A DNA stretch of 64,000 nucleotides, taken from the NCBI GenBank assembly GCA_030653385.1, contig JAURZM010000048.1, positions 361,568 through 425,567 of the forward strand, in the 5' to 3' direction. The notes under the pieces are model-generated. The model made no database searches. It worked only from the letters and a program-made list of their open reading frames with translations, and was not told the DNA's origin. The position numbers were made by a program, and so were the translations under genes. Positions 1 to 7,637 of the stretch are shown here, in pieces (positions within the stretch are counted from its first letter, which is position 1; each line of letters begins with the position of its first letter). Source of the stretch: Rubrivivax sp. (GTDB taxonomy: Bacteria > Pseudomonadota > Gammaproteobacteria > Burkholderiales > Burkholderiaceae_C).

Positions 1-196
1 GCGTGGACGGTTCGTCCAGGTTGCCCAACAAGGGCACGGCACCTGCGGCGCGCAGCACAGGGCAGCGTGTGGCCGACGACGTCAGCGCCAGCACCCGCCA
101 GCGAGGCTGCAGCAAGCGCAGCACACGCATGCCGATGTCACCGCAGCCGATGATCAACAACGTCGGGCGGCGCAGGTGGGCGGCAGGCAGGCTCAT
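1..196 (-). CDS. NAD(P)-binding SDR/epimerase-like protein, cut by left edge
   Basis: Only about the first 65 residues are present; the gene continues past base 1. From the ATG at 196 the protein quickly reaches a Rossmann motif, LLIIGCGDIGMRVLRLL (about residues 13-29), whose GCGDIG fits the GxGxxG dinucleotide-binding loop, followed by LALTSS where SDR-type proteins bind the adenosine ribose. This fits the atypical SDR/NAD-dependent epimerase group (YeeZ-like). It diverges from the flavin reductase gene at 326 across about 130 bases. The substrate cannot be told from this fragment. Confidence 0.6.
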   Translation of the reverse strand, partial: MSLPAAHLRRPTLLIIGCGDIGMRVLRLLQPRWRVLALTSSATRCPVLRAAGAVPLLGNLDEPST

Positions 197-325
197 GAAG
201 GGTCGGCAGGCCACAAGGGCCTTGAAGGGCGTGTTGGCTCGGGTCCGGGGGTCCACGGGCACAATATCCGCCACAGTTTACGTGCCTCTTTTTGCGGCCC
301 TGCGTCGCCCTGCATCGCCCGCTCC

Positions 326-1360
326 ATGACCTTCCAGATCACCCTTCAACCCGCCGGCCGCAGCTTCGACGTGCAACGTGACGAAGCCATCCTGCCCGCG
401 GCCATCCGCCAGGGTGTCGGCCTGCCCTACGGCTGCCGCGACGGCGCATGTGGTTCCTGCAAGAGCAAGCTCGTGCAAGGCCGCGTCATCCACGGCGCCC
501 ACCAGCTGAAGGCGCTGTCGGTGGACGAAGAAGAGGCCGGCTTCATCCTGACCTGCTGCGCCACGCCACAGACCGACTGCGTGGTCGAAGCGCGCAGCGT
601 GCCCGGGGCCGGCGAATACCCGGTGCTGAAGATGCCCTGCCGGGTGATGAGCATCAACAAGCCCGCGCCCGATGTGGCCGTGTTGCGCCTGCAGTTGCCC
701 GCCAACCAGAACCTGCAGTACCGCGCCGGCCAGTACATCGAGTTCATCCTGCGCGACGGCGACCGGCGCAGCTACAGCATGGCCAATGCACCGCACGAAC
801 TGGGCAGCCCGCCGGCCATCGAACTGCACGTGCGCCACATGGTGGGCGGCAAGTTCACCGAGCATGTGTTCACGGCGATGAAGGAAAAGGACATCCTGCG
901 CATGGAGGGCCCCTTCGGCAGCTTCTTCCTGCGCGAGGAATCCAGCAAGCCCATGGTGCTGCTGGCCAGCGGCACCGGTTTTGCGCCCATCAGGGCGCTC
1001 GTCCAGCAGCTGCGGCACAAGGGCTCGACACGGCCCGTGACGTTGTACTGGGGTTGCCGGCGCCAGTCGGACCTGTACCAGCACGACTGGTGTCAACAAG
1101 CCGCTGCCGAGATGCCGCAGCTGAGCTATGTGCCGGTGCTGTCCGAACCCACGGCCGGCGACAGCTGGACCGGCCGCACGGGCTTTGTGCACCAGGCCGT
1201 GATGGCCGACTTCCCCGACCTGTCGGGCCACCAGGTGTACGCCTGCGGCGCGCCGGTGATGGTGGAGTCGGCGCAGCGCGACTTCGTGCACAGCTGCGGC
1301 TTGCCCGAAGCCGAGTTCTACGCCGACGCCTTCACCACGGAAGCCGACAAACACGGCTGA
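326..1360 (+). CDS. 2Fe-2S ferredoxin/FAD/NAD(P)H oxidoreductase (CDP-6-deoxy-glucoseen reductase-like)
   Basis: A 344-residue electron-transfer flavoprotein. Residues 1-90 form a plant-type ferredoxin domain with the cluster loop GCRDGACGSCK (Cys37, Cys42, Cys45) and a fourth cysteine in TCCATP near residue 75. An FAD-binding ferredoxin-reductase domain follows, with RRSYSMAN as the RxYS flavin motif, and then an NAD(P)-binding domain with LLASGTGFAPI. This order is that of AscD/CDP-6-deoxy-delta-3,4-glucoseen reductase, phenol hydroxylase reductase and similar proteins. Burkholderiales homologues often carry the first name although no sugar pathway is nearby, so the true electron acceptor is unknown. 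The ATG at 326 starts the domain cleanly; an in-frame upstream extension has no domain content. Confidence 0.8.
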   Translation: MTFQITLQPAGRSFDVQRDEAILPAAIRQGVGLPYGCRDGACGSCKSKLVQGRVIHGAHQLKALSVDEEEAGFILTCCATPQTDCVVEARSVPGAGEYPVLKMPCRVMSINKPAPDVAVLRLQLPANQNLQYRAGQYIEFILRDGDRRSYSMANAPHELGSPPAIELHVRHMVGGKFTEHVFTAMKEKDILRMEGPFGSFFLREESSKPMVLLASGTGFAPIRALVQQLRHKGSTRPVTLYWGCRRQSDLYQHDWCQQAAAEMPQLSYVPVLSEPTAGDSWTGRTGFVHQAVMADFPDLSGHQVYACGAPVMVESAQRDFVHSCGLPEAEFYADAFTTEADKHG

Positions 1361-1373
1361 ACGCGGGTCGATG

Positions 1374-1862
1374 TTAGGCCGTCTTGCGTTCGACCAGCAT
1401 GCGCACCACCTCGATCACTTCATAGGCACTGTTCTCGTCGATGTTCTGACCTTCGATGACCGAACGCTTGAACGCGAAGCTGCCACTCCAACCCGAGTTC
1501 TCCACCACACCCACCGACAACTGCTTGTTCAGGAAGTAGTACAGCGGGCCGGCCAGCAGGCCGACGAAAAACAGCGGCATCAGCACCGCACCGATCACCA
1601 GCGCCATCTTCCACGGCTTTTCGTAGCCGTAGTAGGCCGAGCAGACCGAGTTGATCGGAATCACCCGCTTTTCACGGCCGGCAAGCGATCCGACGGTGAA
1701 GACGACGATTTTGTCCTTGATCTCGATCTCGGTCGTGGGGTCGATGCCCAGCAGCGACAGCAGCCACGCCAGCAGACCGCCCTCTCGCCCGACCAGGTGC
1801 ACGTAGTTGCCTTGTGCATCGGCTGTTTTTGCCATCTTCCACTGCTTCAGAACAAGTGCCAT
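1374..1862 (-). CDS. Membrane protein of unknown function, last gene of the sigma/caspase cluster
   Basis: A 162-residue protein I do not recognise. Residues 1-75 are soluble with beta-type patterns (IEIKDKIVVFTVG). One strong hydrophobic hairpin follows at about 84-112 (ALVIGAVLMPLFFVGLLAGP), then a soluble tail ending in a helix rich in E, V and R. The front part could be a small PH-like or bacterial membrane-associated fold; this is only an impression. It lies 63 bases after the lipoprotein gene at 1926-2288 and shares its direction, so both are probably transcribed from the promoter at 2342-2370. It ends the run of thirteen minus-strand genes; the next gene converges on it from the left. 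Confidence 0.6.
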   Translation of the reverse strand: MALVLKQWKMAKTADAQGNYVHLVGREGGLLAWLLSLLGIDPTTEIEIKDKIVVFTVGSLAGREKRVIPINSVCSAYYGYEKPWKMALVIGAVLMPLFFVGLLAGPLYYFLNKQLSVGVVENSGWSGSFAFKRSVIEGQNIDENSAYEVIEVVRMLVERKTA

Positions 1863-1925
1863 GAAGGCCTCCGGTGTTGACGCCGAAGCGGCGCCGTTGA
1901 TGAACTGCGGTTTGCGTCGCGGTCT

Positions 1926-2288
1926 TCAGCCGGCCATCTGCCAGCCCTGCGGGCCCTTGATCAACACCAGCGGCAGCTGCTGCTTGGTGCGGCCCAGCAA
2001 GGGAGCCGTCATGTCGATCTCGGTGTCGCAGGTGTAGACCGTCTTCGATTCGCCAGGCTTGCAGCCCACGACACGCACCGCGTGCACGGTGGTCTGCCAT
2101 TCCTTGGCCAGCTTCTTGCCCGCCATTTCCGCGGCCACGATGTGCGCCATCTCGAACTTCTGGCGCACCGCGGCTTCGACGTCGCCAGAAGAGGGTTCAC
2201 TGCTGCAGGCAGCCAGCCCTGCGCACAGCGCCAGCATCGAAGTGCTTGCCGGCAGCGGCCAAGGAAACACAAGGTTCAAGGTGCGCAT
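1926..2288 (-). CDS. Small putative lipoprotein, unknown function
   Basis: A 120-residue protein with an N-terminal hydrophobic segment ending in the lipobox LAAC (SMLALCAGLAAC), so it is probably lipidated and held at the envelope. The mature part is short, with two further cysteines (VGCKPG, YTCDTE) that could form a disulfide. It ends in a beta-rich stretch (PLVLIKGPQGWQMAG). ATG 2288 is chosen because it begins the signal sequence and sits about 45 bases after the predicted transcription start of the promoter at 2342-2370. An in-frame extension to 2342 would run through that promoter. No family was recognised. It is followed by the membrane protein at 1374-1862. Confidence 0.65.
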   Translation of the reverse strand: MRTLNLVFPWPLPASTSMLALCAGLAACSSEPSSGDVEAAVRQKFEMAHIVAAEMAGKKLAKEWQTTVHAVRVVGCKPGESKTVYTCDTEIDMTAPLLGRTKQQLPLVLIKGPQGWQMAG

Positions 2289-2341
2289 CGTCAATCCCCC
2301 TGTGGGCTGTGGACCCGGCAAAGATGCGCCGGGTTGCCACA

Positions 2342-2370
2342 AGAGACGGTGCGCGCCGCTGAACGTCAGG
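2342..2370 (-). promoter_or_regulatory. ECF-type promoter b (CCTGAC-N17-GTCTCT)
   Basis: On the minus strand CCTGAC (2370-2365) and GTCTCT (2347-2342) are separated by exactly 17 bases. The same two boxes with the same spacing occur at 7589-7617 and 17502-17530, and all three are preceded by CGGC or CGGG. The site lies in the gap after the exported protein gene (stop at 2388) and 54 bases before the lipoprotein start at 2288. It probably drives 1926-2288 and 1374-1862. Recognition by the sigma factor encoded at 6821-7456 is inferred. Confidence 0.7.
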
Positions 2371-2387
2371 GCCGATTCAGGTTGCCG

Positions 2388-3029
2388 TCAGAAGCACTTG
2401 GCCTCGGCCACGCGACTGCGTGTGTAGGGCACGGTGATCATGCGCATGGCGCCCGCGCTGCCTGCGCTCCACTCGTCTGTCAGCACCATCGGCGACCTGT
2501 CGGGCAGGCCCAGCATCCAGACCTTGGCACCGCTGGAAATCCCATCGGGTTCACACCGGGCCTTGAGCTTGAAGCCGGCCTTCTCCAAGTCTTCGACCGA
2601 GGGGCCGGGCTCCTCGGCCATCTGGGCCATCGACAGCTGCCACTCGACCACCCCTTGTGCCGAGCCATGCAGCCTCAGGGCCCAGACACCGGGCCGCTTG
2701 CGGCCATCGACATAAGCCGGCTGCCCGCCGTCCAGCAACACCAGGCTGCCCTCGCGGTACAGCCGCCCGATGGGCAGGAAAGCCCGCGGCGCTTCGACCG
2801 GCGCAGCCGACTTCCAGCGGATGCCCGGCAGATTGAACTGCGTCCAGGTCGGCGGCGTGCTGGCCTTGGGCGGCAACATCGCCGCCTGCAGCAATGCCGA
2901 AAACTCGACACCGGCTGCGCCTGCATCTTGTGCGCTGGCCCACGACGGCCAGAGAGTCATCAGACCCATCGGCAAGAGACACGACAGCAGGCGGCGGCGT
3001 GGCATGGAAGCGGGCTGTGTCGGGTGCAT
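2388..3029 (-). CDS. Exported protein of unknown function
   Basis: A 213-residue protein starting at ATG 3029, which has a strong Shine-Dalgarno AGGAGG six bases upstream. A signal peptide is clear: the basic PRRR, a hydrophobic core (LLSCLLPMGLMTLWPSW) and the cleavage motif ASA-Q near residue 34, so the mature protein should be periplasmic or secreted. The mature part has no recognised domain; it is rich in proline and tryptophan and carries two cysteines (ARCEPDG, EAKCF) that may pair. It follows the TPR-CHAT gene by 55 bases in the same direction and is probably co-transcribed with sigma, anti-sigma and CHAT genes. It may be a substrate or partner of the protease, but that is conjecture. 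Confidence 0.65.
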   Translation of the reverse strand: MHPTQPASMPRRRLLSCLLPMGLMTLWPSWASAQDAGAAGVEFSALLQAAMLPPKASTPPTWTQFNLPGIRWKSAAPVEAPRAFLPIGRLYREGSLVLLDGGQPAYVDGRKRPGVWALRLHGSAQGVVEWQLSMAQMAEEPGPSVEDLEKAGFKLKARCEPDGISSGAKVWMLGLPDRSPMVLTDEWSAGSAGAMRMITVPYTRSRVAEAKCF

Positions 3030-3084
3030 GGGGTTCCTCCTGTTGAACTCGGTGAGACGGTGACGACAGGGCCGCGGCCGGCGC

Positions 3085-6000
3085 TCAGGGCAAGGCCGTG
3101 GTGACGTAGAAGCCGGCCCAGTGGAAGGGCGAGGCCCAGCTGCTGCTGTCGCGCAGCGCCTGCTGCGCCCGCTGCAGTGCCAGCGGCGGCGGGGCGCTGC
3201 GCAGTTCGCGGTAGAAGTGGCCCATCAGTGCGCTGGTGCTGCCATCGTCCACTCGCCACAGGCTGGCCAGCACGGCCTGCGCGCCGCGGCGCAGGATGGT
3301 CATGTTCAGGCCCTCCACCTCGCGCCCGTCGGCCCCTTGCGCACCGCCGACGCCGGTTTCGCAGGCCGACAGCGTGACCAGTGCCTGGCCGCTGAAGCTG
3401 TGGCCGGCCAGCTGCGCCAGGCTCATCGAAGTGCCGTCGCCCAGCAGCAGGCTGGAGCGTTCGATGGAGCCGGGGCGCAGCTCGAAATGGGTGCCCACGT
3501 GCAGCAGCGACGTGGTCTGCAGCGGACGTTCGCGAAGGGCCTGACCCAGTCGCTCGGCGGTGAATTGCTCGTCCAGCCAGGCTTCACCACGCACCACGCC
3601 GCGGGGGCCCGGCTGGCAACCCGCCGCACCCAGGCCGTGCACGGGGCCGTCGACGATGGCACAGACCTCGCGTGCCACCCCCGGCAGCGCCTTGCGGCCG
3701 GCCACGGCCCGGGTCAGGCCCAGTGCACGCAGGGCCAGCGGCTCGCCTGCCACCGCCGGCGAGCCGGCAGCACCGGCCGACCGGTGTTCGATGCTCAGGC
3801 GCTGGCCCAGGTGAAGCTGGCCGTCGTGCAGCGCCGCCACGGGCAGGTAGCGCAGGCTGCCGTCCAGGTGCAGCACCAGGCGCTGGGCCTGGGCGGCCTG
3901 CGCCGCCTGCACCAATGCTTCGCCCAGGCGCCGGTACAAGCTCTGCAGCATTGGCAAGGTGTCACCGCGTTGGCTGACGGCGGCCAGCAAGGCACCCACC
4001 TCGCGACCGACCACCGCCAGCGGCCAGTCCAGCTGCAGCACCCGGCGCTCTGAAGTGCCGTCCAGCACCAGCGTCAGCTGCTGTTCACCGCCGATGGCGT
4101 GCACGTGCAGTTCACCGACCGGGATGACATGACGCGGCGGCTCGGCCCGGCTGCGGGCGCCCGGCTCAGTGCTCATGCGCGCCATCTCGCCCACGACCGA
4201 ACGTGCACGGGCCGCCCAGGCGGCTTCGTCCAGGCGCGAGCGGCTGCGCAACTGCAGCGTCTGCCAGCGTTCGTCGAGTTGACGCTCGTTGGCGGTCAGC
4301 TCGATCGGTGCGCGGGCGACCACCAGCGCGCCATTGCGCTGGGTGTAGTCGAAGAACTCTTCTTCCTTCAGCTGCCGCAAGGTCTCCAGCGCCTCGGCGA
4401 CACGGCCTTGTTCGGCCAGCCAGCCGGCCAGGCGCCGGTAGACGTCGACCTTGTTGGCCAGAAAGCCGGTTTCATGGTGCTTGGCGCTGCCGGCCACTTC
4501 ACCGCGCATCTGTTCGATGGCGGCCAGCGCCTGCTTGCCGAAGTAGACCGCCAGCGCCGGCTGCCCCTGCGCGTGCATGTGGCGGGCCAGGGCGTCCAGC
4601 GCCAGCCACAGCGGATCGGGCCCACCCTGGCTTTGGGCGGCGGCAAAGGCGGCAAACAGGCGTTCTTCGGCTTCAGGGCCACGCTGCTGCGCCAGGGCAT
4701 GTTCGGCCAGCGCGGCCAGCGCGCGGTGGCGCCTGAAGGGGGCTGCGGTGTTCAGGGCCGGCAGCGCGTGCGCCAGGTCTTCGCAGGCCGTGCTGGGCAG
4801 CTTGCCGCGCAACTGCGACATGCAGCGCAGCGCGCCCCACTCCACCACCTGCGCATGCTGCGCACCCTGCACCGCACCCACCCGCCGGATGGCTTCGGCG
4901 GCGTCGGCATCAACCTGGGCCCAGCGCTGCGCCTCGATGCCCAGGTAAGCGCGGCGGATCAGCAGCCGGCCCTGCCAGAAGCTGAGGTTGGGGTTGCCGG
5001 CCGCCACGTCGAGCGCAGCCTGCAGCGTCGACGCGGCTTCTTCGCGGTCGCCCAGGCTCATCAGGGCGCCGGCCAGCGAATCGGCCAGCTCCATGCGCAG
5101 CAGCAGCGGGATGCTGGCGTGGTGCACTTGCGCCACGCCTTCGGCCTGCCGAAACGCCCGGATGGCCAGGCCATAACGCGCCGCCTGATGGTGGGCGTTG
5201 CCGATGATCAGCAGCGGCCGCAAGTGGCGCGGGCTGCTCTCGCCCCAGGCCTTGTGGCCCACGGCCAGTGCACGTTCGGCCAAGGCCAGCGCTTGTTCGT
5301 GCTCGCCCAGATTGATGTGTTCGACGGCCAAGTTGTAGAGCAGCCCCTGGTGGCCATAGGGCGCCACATCCCGGGCGCTGTCAGCGATGCGAAGGCCAGC
5401 GCGGAAGGCAGCCCGGGCTTCTTCATGCCGGCCCAGTTGCGACAGGATGCTGCCCTGCGAACTCCAGGCAAACATCACGTCGGGGGAATCGCCCTGCCCC
5501 AGGCGTTCCAGCATCTGCACCTCGGCACGCGCCGCGGCCAGCGCGCCGGGCAGGTCCTGGCGCGAAAAAGCGATCAAGGTGCGCAGGTTCAGCACATCGG
5601 TGGCTTCCATCGACTCCACCAGGTCCAGGCCGGGCAGCAGGGCCTGGGCTTCGTCCGCGGCGGTCTGCGCACGGTCCAGCGCACCGGCGCGTCGCCACAG
5701 CAGGGCCTGCGCCACCCGCACACGAAAGGCCAGCCGCGATCGACCCTGGCCGCTGGCTTCGAGCTGTTCGCGGGTCTGTTGGAAGAATGGCTCAGCTGCC
5801 TGGGAACGCCCGGAGCTGCCCAGCATCAGGCCCTGCACCAGGGACCAGTGGGGCGCCCAGGCTGGCAGCGGCTGCTGGGTCATGTCAACCTGCAGCGGGG
5901 CCAGCAGCGCCGCGGCGGCTTCGGTGCGCGACAGTTCCACCAGGGCTTCAGCCGCCAGCACGGCAGCTTCAGGGCTGTAGGGGCCAGCACACACCGCCGC

Positions 6001-6219
6001 CAGCGCCCGGGCCGGCTGGGCGCGCACCCAGCTGTCGATCTGGGCCAGTGCAGTTGCCTGGGCAGCCGGTGTGTCCTTGCAGGCGCTGTCGGGCCAAACG
6101 CTGGCCGGTGCGCCGGACTTTGGCTGGGCCAGTGCCACTGGCCACGGGCCCAGGCTCAGCACCGCGACGGCGCCGCAGGTCGCAGCCCGCGCCGCCGCAC
6201 CTGCAAAACCGATGTTCAC
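3085..6219 (-). CDS. Exported TPR-repeat protein with C-terminal CHAT (caspase-like) protease domain
   Basis: A 1044-residue protein with a GTG start at 6219 that overlaps the anti-sigma stop by four bases (translational coupling). An N-terminal hydrophobic segment ending ALA-Q near residue 32 suggests export. Residues ~40-640 are helical repeats of TPR type, for example LGRHEEARAAFRAGLRIAD and LGEHEQALALAERALAVG. The C-terminal ~300 residues form a CHAT domain (caspase HetF associated with TPRs, clan CD): the catalytic His is in HVGTHFEL (His911) and the catalytic Cys in TLSACETG (Cys953), and the protein ends with the typical FHWAGFYVT. Both catalytic residues are present, so it is probably an active protease. 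Known CHAT proteases are mostly cytoplasmic; an exported one tied to an ECF sigma factor is unusual. Confidence 0.85.
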   Translation of the reverse strand: MNIGFAGAAARAATCGAVAVLSLGPWPVALAQPKSGAPASVWPDSACKDTPAAQATALAQIDSWVRAQPARALAAVCAGPYSPEAAVLAAEALVELSRTEAAAALLAPLQVDMTQQPLPAWAPHWSLVQGLMLGSSGRSQAAEPFFQQTREQLEASGQGRSRLAFRVRVAQALLWRRAGALDRAQTAADEAQALLPGLDLVESMEATDVLNLRTLIAFSRQDLPGALAAARAEVQMLERLGQGDSPDVMFAWSSQGSILSQLGRHEEARAAFRAGLRIADSARDVAPYGHQGLLYNLAVEHINLGEHEQALALAERALAVGHKAWGESSPRHLRPLLIIGNAHHQAARYGLAIRAFRQAEGVAQVHHASIPLLLRMELADSLAGALMSLGDREEAASTLQAALDVAAGNPNLSFWQGRLLIRRAYLGIEAQRWAQVDADAAEAIRRVGAVQGAQHAQVVEWGALRCMSQLRGKLPSTACEDLAHALPALNTAAPFRRHRALAALAEHALAQQRGPEAEERLFAAFAAAQSQGGPDPLWLALDALARHMHAQGQPALAVYFGKQALAAIEQMRGEVAGSAKHHETGFLANKVDVYRRLAGWLAEQGRVAEALETLRQLKEEEFFDYTQRNGALVVARAPIELTANERQLDERWQTLQLRSRSRLDEAAWAARARSVVGEMARMSTEPGARSRAEPPRHVIPVGELHVHAIGGEQQLTLVLDGTSERRVLQLDWPLAVVGREVGALLAAVSQRGDTLPMLQSLYRRLGEALVQAAQAAQAQRLVLHLDGSLRYLPVAALHDGQLHLGQRLSIEHRSAGAAGSPAVAGEPLALRALGLTRAVAGRKALPGVAREVCAIVDGPVHGLGAAGCQPGPRGVVRGEAWLDEQFTAERLGQALRERPLQTTSLLHVGTHFELRPGSIERSSLLLGDGTSMSLAQLAGHSFSGQALVTLSACETGVGGAQGADGREVEGLNMTILRRGAQAVLASLWRVDDGSTSALMGHFYRELRSAPPPLALQRAQQALRDSSSWASPFHWAGFYVTTALP

Positions 6220-6824
6220 GGCGCGCCCCCTGCAAGGGGTTGCACTTCGAGCCGCAACTCACCCCCCGCCGGCACCACGATGCCCTCGGCACGCAAGGCC
6301 TGCACCAGCGCGGCCTTGGCTGGCGTGGGCCACTGCGCGTCCAGACCGTAGCGGCCCAGACGTTCATAACGTTGCACTTGTGCGCCAGCAGCTTGCAGTG
6401 CAGCGGCCACCTGGTCGCGGCGGGCGGCAGGTGAGGCGTCCTGCAGCAGCAGCACACCGTCTTCACCTGCACGCAGCGTGGGCCCCTCTTCCGGGGCTGT
6501 CTGCAACAGGGGCAGCGCCACCAAGGCCATCAGCAGCAGGGCCACCGCCATGCCGGCAGCCGGCCAGGGCTGGCGCAGCGCCTGCATCCAGCGCTGCCAG
6601 CGCGCGGCGCAAGTGGTGCACCAGCCCTTGTTGACCAGGCCCTCGGCCTGCGCCCGGGCCAGCAGAGTCTGCAAGCTGTCCTGCGCCGGGGTCACGGCCA
6701 CGTCCGGCACCACACGCCGCAGCGCCTGCCGCAGCAGCGTGGCTTCGCGCAGCGTGGTGGGGTCGGTGCCGGCAGGTGGCCGGCCGGCCAGGGTCTCGAA
6801 CCAGTTCTCGTCGTCGGGCTTCAT
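6216..6824 (-). CDS. Single-pass membrane protein, probable anti-sigma factor
   Basis: A 202-residue protein whose start overlaps the sigma-factor stop (ATGA) and whose stop overlaps the CHAT start. Residues 1-85 are charged and should be cytoplasmic; one membrane helix at about 87-109 (AVALLLMALVALPLL) is followed by a ~90-residue outer part. Position and topology are those of anti-sigma factors of ECF sigmas. Just before the membrane is WCTTCAARW, a CxxC pair without the His of the zinc anti-sigma HxxxCxxC motif. The outer domain (AARRDQVAAALQAAGAQVQ..., then RLEVQPL) has an alternating helix/strand look and could be a sensor or a protease-prodomain-like fold; that is a guess. No standard anti-sigma family motif was recognised, so the role rests mainly on context. 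Confidence 0.65.
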   Translation of the reverse strand: MKPDDENWFETLAGRPPAGTDPTTLREATLLRQALRRVVPDVAVTPAQDSLQTLLARAQAEGLVNKGWCTTCAARWQRWMQALRQPWPAAGMAVALLLMALVALPLLQTAPEEGPTLRAGEDGVLLLQDASPAARRDQVAAALQAAGAQVQRYERLGRYGLDAQWPTPAKAALVQALRAEGIVVPAGGELRLEVQPLAGGAP

Positions 6825-7456
6825 GGCGACGTCCTCTCGGGCGCGTCAACAGGCCGGCCAGCGGCCAGCAGGTACCAGTCATGGAAGTAGTGGCGCGCCT
6901 TCTTGCGGCACTGCGAGATGAACTCGCGCGTGGCGCCCGGGCTGCGCTGCAGCAGCTGCGCGATTTCGGCCGGGCCCAGATCGTCTTCGGCAATCCAGCG
7001 GATGACAGCCGCAGCCTGTGGGTGGTCGGCCGCAAAACGCTCGGCGCACCGGCGGTAGACGGCATCCAGCTGCTGCTGGGCCAGCTGGCCTTCGGGGCTG
7101 TCGTCGGGGCCGCCGTGGTGGGCGCGCAAGGCGTCTTCCAACTCGGCGGCCGCTGCCGAGCCGGGTTCGTCGATGGAGCTCTCGGGCCGACTCTTGCGCA
7201 GCCAGTCGATGGCGGCGTGGCGCAGCACCTGCTTCAACCACGGAAAGAGTTCGGAGTCGCCGCGGAAGCTGCTGCAGTGGCGCCAGGCCTTCAACAGCGT
7301 TTCCTGCAGCAGGTCCTGCGCCTGCTCGGTGTTGCGCAGCGACTGCCAGGCGTCGTTGAGCAAGGCCCCGGCATAGTCGTGGTGCAACACGCGCAAGGCC
7401 CGTTCGGCCGCGCGCCCGCCGTCGCGGCAGGCCTGCATGAATGCGGTCCTGTCCAT
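6821..7456 (-). CDS. ECF-family RNA polymerase sigma factor
   Basis: A 211-residue sigma-70-like protein. Region 2 contains AQDLLQETLLKAWRHCSSFRG and FPWLKQVLRHAAIDWLRK, the usual polymerase-binding and -10-recognition helices of ECF sigmas. Region 4 is a helix-turn-helix near LGPAEIAQLLQRSPGATREFISQCRKKAR. An acidic linker (SIDEPGSAAAAELEDALRA) joins them. ATG 7456 is preferred because a purine-rich AGGGGG lies just upstream and residues before it have no sigma-like content; in-frame starts up to 7588 exist. A promoter of the family CCTGAC-N17-GTCTCT lies at 7589-7617, so the gene is probably autoregulated. It is coupled by overlap to the anti-sigma and CHAT protease genes. Confidence 0.85.
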   Translation of the reverse strand: MDRTAFMQACRDGGRAAERALRVLHHDYAGALLNDAWQSLRNTEQAQDLLQETLLKAWRHCSSFRGDSELFPWLKQVLRHAAIDWLRKSRPESSIDEPGSAAAAELEDALRAHHGGPDDSPEGQLAQQQLDAVYRRCAERFAADHPQAAAVIRWIAEDDLGPAEIAQLLQRSPGATREFISQCRKKARHYFHDWYLLAAGRPVDAPERTSP

Positions 7457-7588
7457 CCACCCCCTGCTGCTGGCGCTGTACCACGCCGCTGGCATGCAGG
7501 ATGCCAGAGCGCGCGCAATTGCAACAGGGGCATCGTGTGGGTGCGAGGTGGACGTGTTCATGCGGCGTGCCGGTCGGGGCCATGCCAC

Positions 7589-7617
7589 AGAGACGCGGGC
7601 CGCGCCGGAACGTCAGG
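7589..7617 (-). promoter_or_regulatory. ECF-type promoter a (CCTGAC-N17-GTCTCT), before the sigma gene
   Basis: On the minus strand CCTGAC (7617-7612) and GTCTCT (7594-7589) are 17 bases apart, identical in boxes and spacing to the sites at 2342-2370 and 17502-17530. It lies in the 181-base gap between the beta-propeller gene and the sigma gene, about 133 bases before the chosen sigma start. A promoter of the sigma factor directly before its own gene is the usual arrangement for autoregulated ECF factors. Confidence 0.7.
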
Positions 7618-7637
7618 CCCGCTGGCAGTTCACTGTG

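Noticed and set aside
4099..6351. A 750-codon open frame antisense to the CHAT gene
   Set aside because: It has no recognisable domain, overlaps the well-supported minus-strand TPR-CHAT gene throughout, and its composition is that of an opposite-strand frame in high-GC DNA.
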